Both the position numbers and the translations under genes were made by a program. The notes under the pieces are model-generated. The model saw only the letters and a list, made by a program, of their open reading frames with translations. It ran no database searches and had not been told where the DNA came from. A DNA stretch of 64,000 nucleotides from a candidate division FCPU426 bacterium. GTDB taxonomy: Bacteria; Oederibacteriota; JAAXVQ01; JAUVAV01. Positions 54,221-62,966 of this stretch are shown piece after piece (within the stretch, counting starts at the first letter, position 1; the number at the start of each line of letters is the position of its first letter). The DNA is taken from contig JAUVAV010000001.1 of the NCBI GenBank assembly GCA_030591525.1, forward strand, positions 40,051 through 104,050, written 5' to 3'.

Positions 54221-54679
54221 TCAGGATTTTTTAGCCTTTTTTTTCATATTTATTAAAAGATTAACCAGGGCTAAGGCTCCTAGTGCCACTGCTGTTCCCA
54301 AGCCGGCCAGTATATACATCCCGGCTCCGCAGGCCAAACCGATCCCGGCCACGGCCCAGACTGAAGCCGCTGTGGTTAATCCCCGGACCAGCCCCCCTTC
54401 GGCGTGAATAATGGTACCGGCTCCGATAAATCCTATCCCGGTGACTACCTGGGCGGCTATTCGTCCGGGATCAATATTCTGGCTCTGCCCGGCATAGCGT
54501 AAAAAAAGTTCCAGCGATATCATCATAATCAGGGCCGAACCCAGGCTGACCATAATATGAGTCCGCATTCCGGCCGGCTTGTGCGCGCGCTGCGGGTTCC
54601 ACCCGATCACCGCGCCGATTATGGCTGCCAGTATTAATCTGGCAAGCATTTCCCACCAGGGAATAGCCTCAAGCGGCAT
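54221..54679 (-). CDS. MgtC/SapB family membrane protein
   Basis: The product is 152 aa with four or five helices. The MgtC signature is clear: ARLILAAIIGAVIGWNPQR, KPAGMRTHIMVSLGSALIM and VVTGIGFIGAGTIIH. The family is linked to Mg2+ limitation and membrane-potential control, though this short form lacks the C-terminal ACT-like domain of MgtC proper. The start at 54677-54679 follows AAGGAGGATTAAACGCA, and 12 extra upstream codons are rejected. It lies six bases after the comEA stop. Confidence 0.88.
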   Translation of the reverse strand: MPLEAIPWWEMLARLILAAIIGAVIGWNPQRAHKPAGMRTHIMVSLGSALIMMISLELFLRYAGQSQNIDPGRIAAQVVTGIGFIGAGTIIHAEGGLVRGLTTAASVWAVAGIGLACGAGMYILAGLGTAVALGALALVNLLINMKKKAKKS

Positions 54680-54684
54680 TGCGT

Positions 54685-55014
54685 TTAATCCTCCTTGTTT
54701 TTCAAATCTATCCACGGACGGAGACGTTCAAGTTTACGCCGGCCGATCCCCTTGACTTGCAGTAAATCCTCGATCCGGTAAAATCCTTGGTTGACTTTTT
54801 TTTTCGCGATAATTCTCTCCGCTATGACAATCCCGATGCCCGGCAGCGAAAACCAATCACGCGCCGTAGCCTGGTGCAAACTGATAAGCGCCGCTTCCGG
54901 AGAAGCCGCACGAACGGAAACCGGCCGGACAGTAAAACTTTTTATTAAACTAAAGGCACATGCCAGCGTCAGAAAACCTGTGAGTACCCTAACCGTGCCC
55001 GGACGCAGACGCAT
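54685..55014 (-). CDS. ComEA-like helix-hairpin-helix protein
   Basis: The product is 109 aa. One N-terminal membrane helix (VRVLTGFLTLACAFSLI) is followed by a tandem HhH DNA-binding domain (~45-105): ATARDWFSLPGIGIVIAERI and LLQVKGIGRRKLERLRPW. It resembles ComEA, the periplasmic DNA receptor of natural competence, but no other competence gene is in the window. Its ATG overlaps the pth stop in TAATG. Confidence 0.82.
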   Translation of the reverse strand: MRLRPGTVRVLTGFLTLACAFSLIKSFTVRPVSVRAASPEAALISLHQATARDWFSLPGIGIVIAERIIAKKKVNQGFYRIEDLLQVKGIGRRKLERLRPWIDLKNKED

Positions 55015-55571
55015 TAATTATACTCTGCCCTCACGGACTCAATGCCATTATCCAGCCAATGAATGACACCTTGAACGGCCTTTTCCACCAGATTATTCAC
55101 CGGAAGGCGTTCCTCTCTCCGGAAAGGCTGGAGTACAAAATCCTCGGCTTTCATGCCCATGGGCGGTTGGTTGATTCCCAGGCGCAACCGATTGAAATCC
55201 TGCGAGTCCATTATTTCTATTATGGATTTTAATCCATTATGGCCGCCGGCACTGCCGCGGGCGCGGAAACGCAGGGCTCCCAGCGGAAGGTTTAAGTCAT
55301 CGACTACTATCAGAATGTTTTCGGGCGGAATCCGGAAATAATATGCCAGCGCAGCGACCGATCTTCCGGAAAGATTCATGAACATCCGGGAACGGGCTAA
55401 AATAAAAACCGTCTCTTTCCGGGACCCGCGCCCCCATTCCGCTCCCCGGGAAGTATGGGAAAGTTTAATCGCAAGCTGCCGCGAAATCTCGGAGATAACC
55501 CGGGCTCCGAGATTATGCCGGGTTTTATTATAAGCCTCGCCGGGATTTCCCAACCCAAAAATAAGCTTCAT
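55014..55571 (-). CDS. pth: peptidyl-tRNA hydrolase
   Basis: The product is 185 aa and recycles peptidyl-tRNA that dropped off the ribosome. IFGLGNPGEAYNKTRHNLG carries the catalytic Asn9 and His19, and VVDDLNLPLGALRFRARGSA and GGHNGLKSI complete the active site. Length is normal. A ribosome site AGGA lies ~12 bases upstream. It follows rplY by 26 bp and overlaps comEA by one base. Confidence 0.96.
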   Translation of the reverse strand: MKLIFGLGNPGEAYNKTRHNLGARVISEISRQLAIKLSHTSRGAEWGRGSRKETVFILARSRMFMNLSGRSVAALAYYFRIPPENILIVVDDLNLPLGALRFRARGSAGGHNGLKSIIEIMDSQDFNRLRLGINQPPMGMKAEDFVLQPFRREERLPVNNLVEKAVQGVIHWLDNGIESVRAEYN

Positions 55572-55597
55572 TTTTTTTTATTTCCTGTCCCGGTTGA

Positions 55598-56287
55598 TCA
55601 GCTCCCGCCTTTATCCTTTCCCGAACGCCTCTCTTCCCGTTCTTTCTCCCCGATTACTTCCGGCTCTTTGGCTCCTTCTTCAGGAACCGCAACTTCGCCT
55701 TCGGCCGGTTTTTCTTCCTCCACCCGCGGAGCCAAAACATGAACGATGCGTTCGTGGGGTTCCACCAGAACCTCAATTCCTTCAGCCAGAGAAAGCTCAG
55801 CCACGGATATGGCATCACCGATGTTCAAGTGGGAAACATCTACGGTGATCTTATCCGGCAGCAGCGACGGCAGACAGCGCAGGGCTAATTCACGATGAAG
55901 CTGCTCCAGCATTCCTCCTTCCTTGCTGCCGGGCGCCAACCCGGTCAGGACTATGGGAATGGTGGTTTCCAGCGGCTGATCCATGCGGATTTTAACAAAA
56001 TCAATATGCAGTATTCCGGAATCAACCGGGTGCCGTTGCAGCTCCTTGATCATTACCGCCGCTTCCTGCGGCTGTTCTCCCCCGAGAACTGTCAGCTTGA
56101 GCAGGGCATGAGATCCGCTCGCGTCGTGAAATACGCGTTGCATCTCCTTTTTTTGAACCTCCAGATTAACCGGCGTCTCTCCCTGGCCGTACATCACTGC
56201 GGGAATCATTTTTTGTTCACGCAGCCGGTTCATGGCATTTTTCTTGAAAACCGTTCTGAGATTGGCTTCCATCTGTATTTGCTTCAT
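55598..56287 (-). CDS. rplY: 50S ribosomal protein L25/Ctc
   Basis: The product is 229 aa, the long Ctc (TL5) form. N-terminal L25 domain (~1-95: RLREQKMIPAVMYGQGETPV; LQRHPVDSGILHIDFVKI) binds 5S rRNA, and the C-terminal beta domain (~100-190) ends in a Glu/Lys-rich tail (~190-229). The ATG follows AGGAGGAAGAATAAA. The prs-rplY-pth order is conserved in many bacteria. Confidence 0.95.
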   Translation of the reverse strand: MKQIQMEANLRTVFKKNAMNRLREQKMIPAVMYGQGETPVNLEVQKKEMQRVFHDASGSHALLKLTVLGGEQPQEAAVMIKELQRHPVDSGILHIDFVKIRMDQPLETTIPIVLTGLAPGSKEGGMLEQLHRELALRCLPSLLPDKITVDVSHLNIGDAISVAELSLAEGIEVLVEPHERIVHVLAPRVEEEKPAEGEVAVPEEGAKEPEVIGEKEREERRSGKDKGGS

Positions 56288-56341
56288 TTTATTCTTCCTC
56301 CTGCTTTCTGCCGGGCTGATATTTCAGCCCATTTTTTTATT

Positions 56342-57331
56342 TCATGCTCTCACGCCACCGGAGTTTTTTTCTCCCTGCGATTTTTTATCTTTAAAGGAAA
56401 ACAGCGTGGTTACGCTGGTCTCGCTATGAATTCTGCGAATGGCTTCTGCAAATAAGGGCGCTACCGAACGCACCTTGACTTTCCGGTTGAGTTCCGGATG
56501 CCGGAACGGGATGCTGTCAGTAACCAGCACCTCCTTAATCTCTGAATTAAGAATAAGTTCCGCCGCCGGGCCGGAGAAAACCGGATGAGAACAACAGGCA
56601 TAAATATCCCGGGCTCCCAACCGGCGTATGAAGTTCACTGCCTCTACCAGGCTTTTTCCGGTGGCAATCATATCATCCACAATAAGAACCTGCTTGCCGG
56701 CAACCTCGCCGATAACGTTCATGGCCTTGGCCTCAGTCGGTCCGGTACGGCGTTTATCCACTATGGCCAGCGGACAGCGAAGCTGGTCGGCATAACGCCG
56801 GGCCAGTTTTATTCCCCCGACATCCGGAGTAACCACCACTAATGGGCGCGTGTTTTTGCCGCGAAAGTACTCGATCATAACCGGCGCGGCCTGAAGGTTG
56901 TCTACCGGGATATCAAAAAATCCCTGGATCTGGTCAGCGTGGAGATCCATGGTCAATACCCGGTCTGCGCCGGCCGTGGTAATTAAATTGGCCACCAGTT
57001 TAGCCGTAATGGGTACCCGCGGCCGATCTTTGCGGTCTTGGCGGGCGTATCCGAAAAAGGGCAGCACCGCGGTTATCCGCCGGGCCGAAGCCCGGCGCAG
57101 CGCATCCATCATAACCAGAAGTTCCATCAAGTTTTCATTCGGAGGCGGACAGGAAGGCTGGATTACGAAAACATCCGCGCCGCGAACATTTTCCTTCACC
57201 TGGACGGAAATTTCTCCTTCGGGAAAACGATTGACATCTATTTTCCCTAAAGGCTTATTTAGCGCTCGTGCAATATCAACCGCCAGTTTAGGATTGGCAT
57301 TGCCGGCAAATATTTTCAATTCTTTCGCCAC
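56342..57331 (-). CDS. prs: ribose-phosphate pyrophosphokinase
   Basis: The product is 329 aa and makes PRPP from ribose 5-phosphate and ATP. IFAGNANPKLAVDIARALN, FPEGEISVQVKENVRG, FFGYARQDRKDRPRVPITAK and DLHADQIQGFFDIPVDNL are full signatures, and VLIVDDMIATGKSL is the PRPP-binding loop. It has a ~15-residue Lys/Gly-rich tail. The start is GTG at 57329-57331 with AGGAGG eight bases upstream. It lies between glmU and rplY. Confidence 0.97.
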   Translation of the reverse strand: MAKELKIFAGNANPKLAVDIARALNKPLGKIDVNRFPEGEISVQVKENVRGADVFVIQPSCPPPNENLMELLVMMDALRRASARRITAVLPFFGYARQDRKDRPRVPITAKLVANLITTAGADRVLTMDLHADQIQGFFDIPVDNLQAAPVMIEYFRGKNTRPLVVVTPDVGGIKLARRYADQLRCPLAIVDKRRTGPTEAKAMNVIGEVAGKQVLIVDDMIATGKSLVEAVNFIRRLGARDIYACCSHPVFSGPAAELILNSEIKEVLVTDSIPFRHPELNRKVKVRSVAPLFAEAIRRIHSETSVTTLFSFKDKKSQGEKNSGGVRA

Positions 57332-57353
57332 GTATATTTCCTCCTGAATTAAT

Positions 57354-58724
57354 TTACCGTTTTTTAATAATCCGGGCCGGTACGCCCACGGCTATGGTGC
57401 CCGGCGGAATGCGGGTTCCTGCCTTGAGTACGGCGCCTGCGCCGGTAAGCGCTTTCCGGCCTACCTCGCAGGGTCCTACCAGCACGGTCCCGCTGCCGAT
57501 AAAGGCCTGTTCGCCGATCCGAGTGGCGTGTTTTTGACGTCCATCGTAGTTGGCGGTTATGCTCCCGGCTCCGATATTAGCCTTGCGGCCGACCGTACAA
57601 TCACCCAGATATCCTACATGCCCCATTTTGGCGCCGGGTTTTATCCGGCTCCGGTTGATCTCGGCGAAATTCCCGATCTTGGCGTCTGATTCCACACGGG
57701 TTCCCGGACGCAGGTGGGAAAATGGCCCGATGCAAACCCGGTCACCGATCCAGGAATGTTCCACCACGGAAAGTTTTATCTGCACTCTTGGTCCGGTCCG
57801 CGTTGAGTCCAGATGGGCCCCCGGACCAATAATATTGTGTGCTCCGATAATCGTGTGGCCGGTTAAATGCGTTCCGGAACAAATTATCGTGTCCCGGCCC
57901 ACGCGAACTTCCGGATGGATCCAGGTGTGGTCAGGATCTAAAATACTGACCCCCCGGTCCATATGTAATTCCAAGGTTCGGCGATTAAGCACGGCCGCGG
58001 CTTGGGCCAGATCCTGACGCCGGTTGATACCTAAAATTTCCCCAGCATCCGAAGCCAGAACCCCGGCTACCGGATAACCCTGCCGGCGCATCAATTCCAC
58101 TATGTCCGTGAGATAATGTTCGCCTTTACGGTTACGGTTATCCACCCGGGCAATAACCTCCCAGAGCAGCGGCAGAGAGAAACAATAAGCCCCGCTATTG
58201 ACCTCCCTAACCTGCCGTTCTTGCGGTGAGGCTTCGCGTTCCTCTACGATTCGAGCCACCCGAGCAGGACATTCCGGTTCGCGAATGATTCGGCCATAGC
58301 CTTGCGGATTCTTCACTTTAGCGGTTAAAACTGTAGCCCGGGCTTTTAACCGGCGATGTTCCCTCACTAAACGGCGCAAAGTCCGGGAGCTGATTAAAGG
58401 CGCATCTCCGCAAAGCACTAGCACCTCTCCCGAGGATTTAGCCAGCGCGGATTTAGCCGTTTGCACGGCATGAGCGCTGCCCAATTGCCGGGATTGAATA
58501 ACCGTTTTAATTCCGGGCGGAAGAGTCTTAGCCACGGCTTCCCCCTGATATCCCAGTACGACCACCCGGCGCTCCGCACCCGCCGCCTGAGCCGTCCGGA
58601 GAACCCAATCCAGCAGCGTACGGCCTCCTAAGGTATGTAATACTTTGGGAATATCAGATTTCATTCTGGTGCCTTCACCGGCTGCCAGAATAATGGCTGT
58701 CAATCCCGGAATTTTTCTGCTCAC
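57354..58724 (-). CDS. glmU: bifunctional GlmU (UDP-GlcNAc pyrophosphorylase / GlcN-1-P acetyltransferase)
   Basis: The product is 456 aa. The N-terminal uridyltransferase (~1-230) starts AIILAAGEGTRMKSDIPKVL, and the C-terminal left-handed beta-helix (~255-456) has GPFSHLRPGTRVESDAKIGN, GHVGYLGDCTVGRKANIGAG and NYDG. It makes UDP-GlcNAc for peptidoglycan and envelope sugars. The start is GTG at 58722-58724 with AAAGG upstream. tRNA-Gln lies just before it on the same strand. Confidence 0.96.
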   Translation of the reverse strand: MSRKIPGLTAIILAAGEGTRMKSDIPKVLHTLGGRTLLDWVLRTAQAAGAERRVVVLGYQGEAVAKTLPPGIKTVIQSRQLGSAHAVQTAKSALAKSSGEVLVLCGDAPLISSRTLRRLVREHRRLKARATVLTAKVKNPQGYGRIIREPECPARVARIVEEREASPQERQVREVNSGAYCFSLPLLWEVIARVDNRNRKGEHYLTDIVELMRRQGYPVAGVLASDAGEILGINRRQDLAQAAAVLNRRTLELHMDRGVSILDPDHTWIHPEVRVGRDTIICSGTHLTGHTIIGAHNIIGPGAHLDSTRTGPRVQIKLSVVEHSWIGDRVCIGPFSHLRPGTRVESDAKIGNFAEINRSRIKPGAKMGHVGYLGDCTVGRKANIGAGSITANYDGRQKHATRIGEQAFIGSGTVLVGPCEVGRKALTGAGAVLKAGTRIPPGTIAVGVPARIIKKR

Positions 58725-58753
58725 TTAATAAGACCTTTCCTAACTTTAATTTC

Positions 58754-58827
58754 TGGCTGCCGGACCAGGGCTCGAACCTGGATAGGCGGCTCCAAAAGCC
58801 GCTGTCCTGCCATTGGACGATCCGGCA
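58754..58827 (-). tRNA. tRNA-Gln (TTG)
   Basis: TGCCGGA pairs with TCCGGCA and GCCA is encoded. Anticodon stem GCGGC/GCCGC holds loop TTTTGGA, anticodon TTG. The D-arm (GTCCAATGGCAGGAC) and T-arm (CCAGGTTCGAGCCCTGG) are standard. It sits in the spoVG-glmU gap. Confidence 0.95.
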
Positions 58828-58916
58828 ATTCGATTGAAAAAAAAACACGGCTTACACGGCCGTGCTCCCTCTTTAGTTCCTGTCGCGGCAAGCCCTTTTT
58901 TACATAATTCTCGCAC

Positions 58917-59003
58917 TTTGTCATTCCGAGAAAGCGCAGCGAGGAATCTCCTTGAAAACTAGGGTTTTAGAGATTCCTCGCTGCGCTTTCTCGGAATGAC
59001 AAA
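58917..59003. repeat. inverted repeat of the TCATTCCGAG...GGAATGACA type
   Basis: TTTGTCATTCCGAGAAAGCG and CGCTTTCTCGGAATGACAAA are the arms, with ~20 bp between the inner ends. It is of the same family as 17029-17116. It lies between spoVG and tRNA-Gln and could stop or slow transcription. Confidence 0.7.
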
Positions 59004-59037
59004 AAACTAAAATTGCCTTTCCTCAACATTAACTATT

Positions 59038-59352
59038 CTAATTGTTTCCAAAGACTTCCTGGCGTTCCTGCACACCCGGCATAGCGGAAAATTGCTCCAG
59101 TAAGAACTCTTTCTTATATTCCGAAAGAATACGTTCTTCCAGCTCCCGGCGCATTTCCCCATTTAGAGGATGCGCAATATCTATAAAACTTCCATCCGCC
59201 ATTTTGCGCGACGGCATAGCCACAAAAAGACCGTTCTGCCCTTCAATAATTTTTAAATTACGCACTACAAAAACATCATCAAAGGTAACTGCTACATAAG
59301 CCTTTAATTTTTTCTCCTGGCGGGGAAAAACTTTTATATCAGTAATATCCAT
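59038..59352 (-). CDS. spoVG: SpoVG-type regulator
   Basis: The product is 104 aa. MDITDIKVFPRQEKKLKAYV, VVRNLKIIEGQNGLFVAMPS, DIAHPLNGEMRRELEE cover the whole SpoVG fold, a small site-specific DNA/RNA-binding protein. In non-sporulating bacteria it regulates envelope and virulence genes; no sporulation gene is visible here. The start at 59350-59352 is chosen by family; ten extra upstream codons would overlap ispE. It begins four bases after the ispE stop. Confidence 0.94.
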   Translation of the reverse strand: MDITDIKVFPRQEKKLKAYVAVTFDDVFVVRNLKIIEGQNGLFVAMPSRKMADGSFIDIAHPLNGEMRRELEERILSEYKKEFLLEQFSAMPGVQERQEVFGNN

Positions 59353-59356
59353 AGTC

Positions 59357-60244
59357 TCAGCGCCTTTCTTTACCCGGTTCATCCTGATTTATGGTTCCAA
59401 TGGTTCTGGTAATCCAAACCCCTGCATAACGGGAACTCAAGCGCCTTATAATCCTTCCTGCCACGGCCGGGCCAGGCAATAATCCAAACACCGTTGGTCC
59501 GCTTCCACTCATCAATACTGCGGAAACGCCGCAAGCTAAAAGTTCATCCTTAATTTGTGCAATCACCGGATGTTGCTTGATACTAACGGTTTCCAGATGA
59601 TTTAACAGATTTCTCCCTATTTTTGCTACATTTTTCTCTGAAATCGCCCGGCGCATAATATTAATACACGCCTTTTTTCTTGTCAATCGCAAACTTGTTT
59701 TTTTATATACTTCCGCCGTCGCCAGGGGAAATCCCGGATTGATCAAGGCTAGCGGTATTCCGGACACCGTTGGCCAGGTATAAATTCTATCGCCGCGCCC
59801 CAGACCCAGAGCGCACCCGCCTTTAAGAAAAAAAGGCACGTCCGAGCCCAAGGCCTTGGCTACGGCTGACAACTTTGACGCCTTATGCCAGTTCCAAATC
59901 TCGGATAAGCCGCGCAAAGTTGCCGCCGCATCGCTGCTGCCGCCGCCCAGGCCGGCAGCTAGGGGAATCCGCTTATGGATATGAATATGCACCCGGGGTT
60001 GGAGACGTGCTTCTTTTGCCAGCAGGCTGGCCGCCCGGTAAACCAGGTTTTCTTCCCCCGCCGGAACCTCCGGACGATTACAGGTTACCTGCAGTCCGCC
60101 GGCCCGCGGAGAAAAAGTAAGCGTATCCGAGAGCGCTACCGTATGCATTATGGTGCGAATCTCGTGGTAGCCATCCGGTCGCCGGCCTTTAATCTCTAAA
60201 ACCAGGTTGATTTTGGCCGGAGCCTTAATAGTTAGAAATTTCAT
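59357..60244 (-). CDS. ispE: 4-diphosphocytidyl-2-C-methyl-D-erythritol kinase
   Basis: The product is 295 aa and catalyses the ATP-dependent fourth step of the MEP isoprenoid pathway. KAPAKINLVLEIKGRRPDGY is the substrate end, IPLAAGLGGGSSDAAATL the GHMP-kinase ATP loop, and VLMSGSGPTVFGLL the third GHMP motif. Full length. It starts 20 bases inside the end of the TPR gene and is followed by spoVG. Its product supplies the isoprenoid carriers recycled by UppP. Confidence 0.95.
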   Translation of the reverse strand: MKFLTIKAPAKINLVLEIKGRRPDGYHEIRTIMHTVALSDTLTFSPRAGGLQVTCNRPEVPAGEENLVYRAASLLAKEARLQPRVHIHIHKRIPLAAGLGGGSSDAAATLRGLSEIWNWHKASKLSAVAKALGSDVPFFLKGGCALGLGRGDRIYTWPTVSGIPLALINPGFPLATAEVYKKTSLRLTRKKACINIMRRAISEKNVAKIGRNLLNHLETVSIKQHPVIAQIKDELLACGVSAVLMSGSGPTVFGLLPGPAVAGRIIRRLSSRYAGVWITRTIGTINQDEPGKERR

Positions 60245-61955
60245 GGAAGCGATTTTTTAACCAAGACCTCAATTTTTGAAGTTTATTCTCGATTTCCTGA
60301 TTCTCCGGATCACCTTTTAAAGCCCTGCGCCAAGCCTGCTCCGCCTTCTGAGGTTTCCCTAGTTGGAAATAAACATCGCCTAAATGATCATAAATAATGG
60401 GATCGACGAGTCCTTTTTTTTCCATTACTTCCCTGGCCTGCTCAAGTTCCCGCAGCGCTAAACCATATTTTTTTTGTTTATAATACGCCCAACCCAGGGA
60501 ATCGCGGTAGTATCCGTTTTGGGAATCCAATTGCAGCGCCTTTTTTACCCAGCCGACAGCCTGCTCCAGTTTTAATCCCCGTTCGGCATGACTATATCCC
60601 AGATAATTATACACCTCGGCGAAATCAGGATCCAATTTAACCGCCTGCTGCCAATCGTGCACCGCCCTCTCGAATTTTTTCATCTCCAGGTGGACCCGGC
60701 CCAGATAGAAATAAAGCCGGGCATTTTCCGGACTCCCTTGCAAGGCCTGAGTAAAAATCTTCAAGGCCTCTTCCGGGAACTTTAAACGCAACAAGGCCAA
60801 ACCACAACTGGTCAAGACTTGCACGGAATCCGGAAATTTACTGCAAGCCTCTTTCAGTACCTTGACCGCCGGCTGTTCTTCCCCGATTTCCAGCAAGACC
60901 CCGGCCAATCCGAGATAAGCTTCCACTATTTCCGGATCCATTTGCAAGGCCAGCCGAAGTTCATGCGCGGCCAGATAATTAAATCCCTTCTTGCGGTAAA
61001 TGGTCCCCATTAAAAAATGAGTAAAGGCATCCGCCTTTCCGGATTTTATCAAAGCAAAGAGGTGCTTCCGGGCTTCATCCAGACGGCCTAACTCATACCA
61101 GGCCAATCCGGAATTCCTTTGGGCCAGCATATTGTCCGGCTCCAATTTCAGAAGATTTTTCAGTTGTTCGGCTGCGGCTTTCCATTCCTGGCGTTGCAAG
61201 TGGTAAATTGATAAAAACCGGTAAGCTTCCGGATGTTCAGGATAATATTGAAGCAAACGCCGGTATATTTGCGCCGCTTCCTCATCCCGTTTCAGGCCGG
61301 CCGTGATCCGGCCCATTTCGGCCAGCCATTCAATATCCTCGGGTTCATTAAGCAAGGCATCTTCTAATAACTGCGCGGCTCTGGTTTCCTGCCCACGGCT
61401 TAAAAGACACTTTATCAAGACCCGGCGCGCCTGCCGGTCTTGAGGATTAATCTCCAGCGCCTTTTGGAAAACATCTACAGCCTCATCGATTTTACTTTGT
61501 TTTAAGAGCAAGAGCCCCAGGTAAGTGAAAGGCTCGGATTTTTTTCCTCCCAGGACAATGGCATCACGATAAAGCGATTCCGCCACCGTGGTATCACCGA
61601 CCGCTTCATGCAGTTGTCCTAAAACACAACGGGCTTCAGGGTTTTCTTGCTGCTGGGCAACCAGCTGACTATATTCTGTAATGGCTTCCTGCAACCGGTC
61701 TAAACGGATTAAATCTCCCACCAGACTACGCCGCAACTTTGGATTTTGGGGATCAAAATAAAGAGCTTCGCGATAATAGTCTACCGCCTTGTCAAAGCTT
61801 CCCTGCTGATGCGCCAACTGCCCGCAGAAAAACGCTAATACGGCCCGGTCTTGACTGGAAAGTTCATTCTCCCCCCGCACCGGGCCTTGAACCGTGGCAC
61901 ATCCCAATGGCAGCATCACAACCAGACTTATAATGGCAGTTAAACATCCACGCAT
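60225..61955 (-). CDS. TPR-repeat lipoprotein
   Basis: The product is 576 aa. The start at 61953-61955 (MRGCLTAIISLVVMLPLGCA) follows AGAGGGAC and gives a signal peptide with a possible lipobox (PLGC); a longer frame enters a repeat element. About 14 TPR units fill ~40-565 (e.g. AVDYYREALYFDPQNPKLRR; AEVYNYLGYSHAERGLKLEQ). It probably scaffolds a periplasmic or envelope complex. The gene upstream of ispE in many bacteria is a similar TPR protein. It overlaps ispE by 20 bases. Confidence 0.88.
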   Translation of the reverse strand: MRGCLTAIISLVVMLPLGCATVQGPVRGENELSSQDRAVLAFFCGQLAHQQGSFDKAVDYYREALYFDPQNPKLRRSLVGDLIRLDRLQEAITEYSQLVAQQQENPEARCVLGQLHEAVGDTTVAESLYRDAIVLGGKKSEPFTYLGLLLLKQSKIDEAVDVFQKALEINPQDRQARRVLIKCLLSRGQETRAAQLLEDALLNEPEDIEWLAEMGRITAGLKRDEEAAQIYRRLLQYYPEHPEAYRFLSIYHLQRQEWKAAAEQLKNLLKLEPDNMLAQRNSGLAWYELGRLDEARKHLFALIKSGKADAFTHFLMGTIYRKKGFNYLAAHELRLALQMDPEIVEAYLGLAGVLLEIGEEQPAVKVLKEACSKFPDSVQVLTSCGLALLRLKFPEEALKIFTQALQGSPENARLYFYLGRVHLEMKKFERAVHDWQQAVKLDPDFAEVYNYLGYSHAERGLKLEQAVGWVKKALQLDSQNGYYRDSLGWAYYKQKKYGLALRELEQAREVMEKKGLVDPIIYDHLGDVYFQLGKPQKAEQAWRRALKGDPENQEIENKLQKLRSWLKNRFHEISNY

Positions 61956-61997
61956 GGCTAAAGTCCCTCTTGCAAAAAAAGAGTTTTTCCCTCTCTT

Positions 61998-62077
61998 GAG
62001 GGGCTGTGTCATAATAGCTTTTCAAGGTTGTCATTCCGGCGGAAAAGGGTAAAATCCAATATTATGACACAGCCTCT
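61998..62077. mobile_element. 80-bp inverted-repeat element (GAGGCTGTGTCATAAT ends)
   Basis: GAGGGGCTGTGTCATAATA at the left and TATTATGACACAGCCTCT at the right are complementary over ~17 bases. A TCATTCCGGCGGAAA fragment lies inside. Single ends of the same family are at 27622-27636 (AGAGGCTGTGTCATA) and near 52210 (GCTGTGTCATTAG). It may also end the transcript of the cyclic-nucleotide gene. Confidence 0.65.
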
Positions 62078-62110
62078 AAGAAGCGGGATATTCAACCCGC
62101 AAACTGCTTT

Positions 62111-62551
62111 TCAAGGCAAAGATAATTTAGAATTAGTTTCACGAAGCCGTTGACAGAGCATTCTTAAAAGCACCATAAGTATTTTATTTCCCCCCTCGGG
62201 GTTAGCCGTAATAATGTTTTGTAAACATTTTTTATTAAGCACCATTAGCATCGCGTCCTCAACTATCCGGACCGAAGCTGAACGGGGCTCATCATCAATC
62301 AAAGACATTTCACCTACAAAATTGCCCGCTTTCAAAATAGTAATGGATATTTCTTGCTCCTCTTTTTTAGTAAATATTTCAATCCGGCCCGATTTCACCA
62401 TATACATAACCCCTCCGGGCATGCCTTCCCGAAACAGAATCGTGCCTTTGGGGTAAGCTCTCTCAAAAATTACAGGCTTGATTTTTTGGATCTCTGCTTC
62501 GGAAAAATCCCGAAAAAGAATTATTTTTTTTAGATCTTCCACCTCGACCAT
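62111..62551 (-). CDS. cyclic nucleotide-binding domain protein
   Basis: The product is 146 aa and consists almost only of a CRP-type sensor domain: FRDFSEAEIQKIKPVIFERA, YPKGTILFREGMPGGVMYMV and the phosphate-binding cassette GNFVGEMSLIDDEPRSASVR. The cassette keeps the GE and RSA residues that contact cAMP/cGMP. There is no helix-turn-helix, so it is not a classical DNA-binding regulator. It may regulate a partner. The ATG at 62549-62551 follows AGAGGTGGGAAAA; a GTG three codons earlier is less likely. Confidence 0.87.
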   Translation of the reverse strand: MVEVEDLKKIILFRDFSEAEIQKIKPVIFERAYPKGTILFREGMPGGVMYMVKSGRIEIFTKKEEQEISITILKAGNFVGEMSLIDDEPRSASVRIVEDAMLMVLNKKCLQNIITANPEGGNKILMVLLRMLCQRLRETNSKLSLP

Positions 62552-62622
62552 TTTTCCCACCTCTAGGCAAGCAATTTTTACCGTATCCGATTACTAACGG
62601 TACGATAATTATTTATCATTGT

Positions 62623-62700
62623 CATTCCGGCGAAAGCCCTGGACCAAACCATCCCCTGGACAAAAGCATCCAGGACAGGCAGGAATCCAGAAAATATAGT
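62623..62700. repeat. dispersed TCATTCCGGCGAAAGC...GGAATCCAG repeat
   Basis: TTGTCATTCCGGCGAAAGCC at the left and AGGACAGGCAGGAATCCAG at the right, with a middle of CTGGAC/ATCC repeats. A similar tract (ATCCAGGACAGGCAGGACAG) recurs at 62808-62832. Such units are common intergenic repeats. Confidence 0.55.
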
Positions 62701-62862
62701 AAAGGCAACTCGAAATTTATCTTATGCTTTATTTTATCATAAACCAGATTGTTTAGCAATTAACCATTGCGGACTGAAATCCACCTCCTTCTCCCTGGAC
62801 TAAATCATCCAGGACAGGCAGGACAGGCCGAAGGGGGAAAAAGACTTAAGTCCGACAGACTC

Positions 62863-62964
62863 CTATGCGTCTGAGCAATTAGTCTAGAATTCAAGTATTC
62901 CCCTCCCTTTTTGACGGGAGGGGAATTGTTTATATGAAAATCGACTAATTGCTGAGTCTCCTGG
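62863..62964. mobile_element. TIR element, family CTAGGAG-GAGCAATT, copy E
   Basis: Left end CTATGCGTCTGAGCAATTAG and right end CTAATTGCTGAGTCTCCTGG are diverged forms of the ends of copy D. The inner TCAAGTATTCCCCTCCCTTT is the inverse of the right half of copy D (47403-47572). It looks like a shortened derivative. It lies 2 bp from the 3' end of the DUF4143 gene. Confidence 0.7.
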
Positions 62965-62966
62965 AA

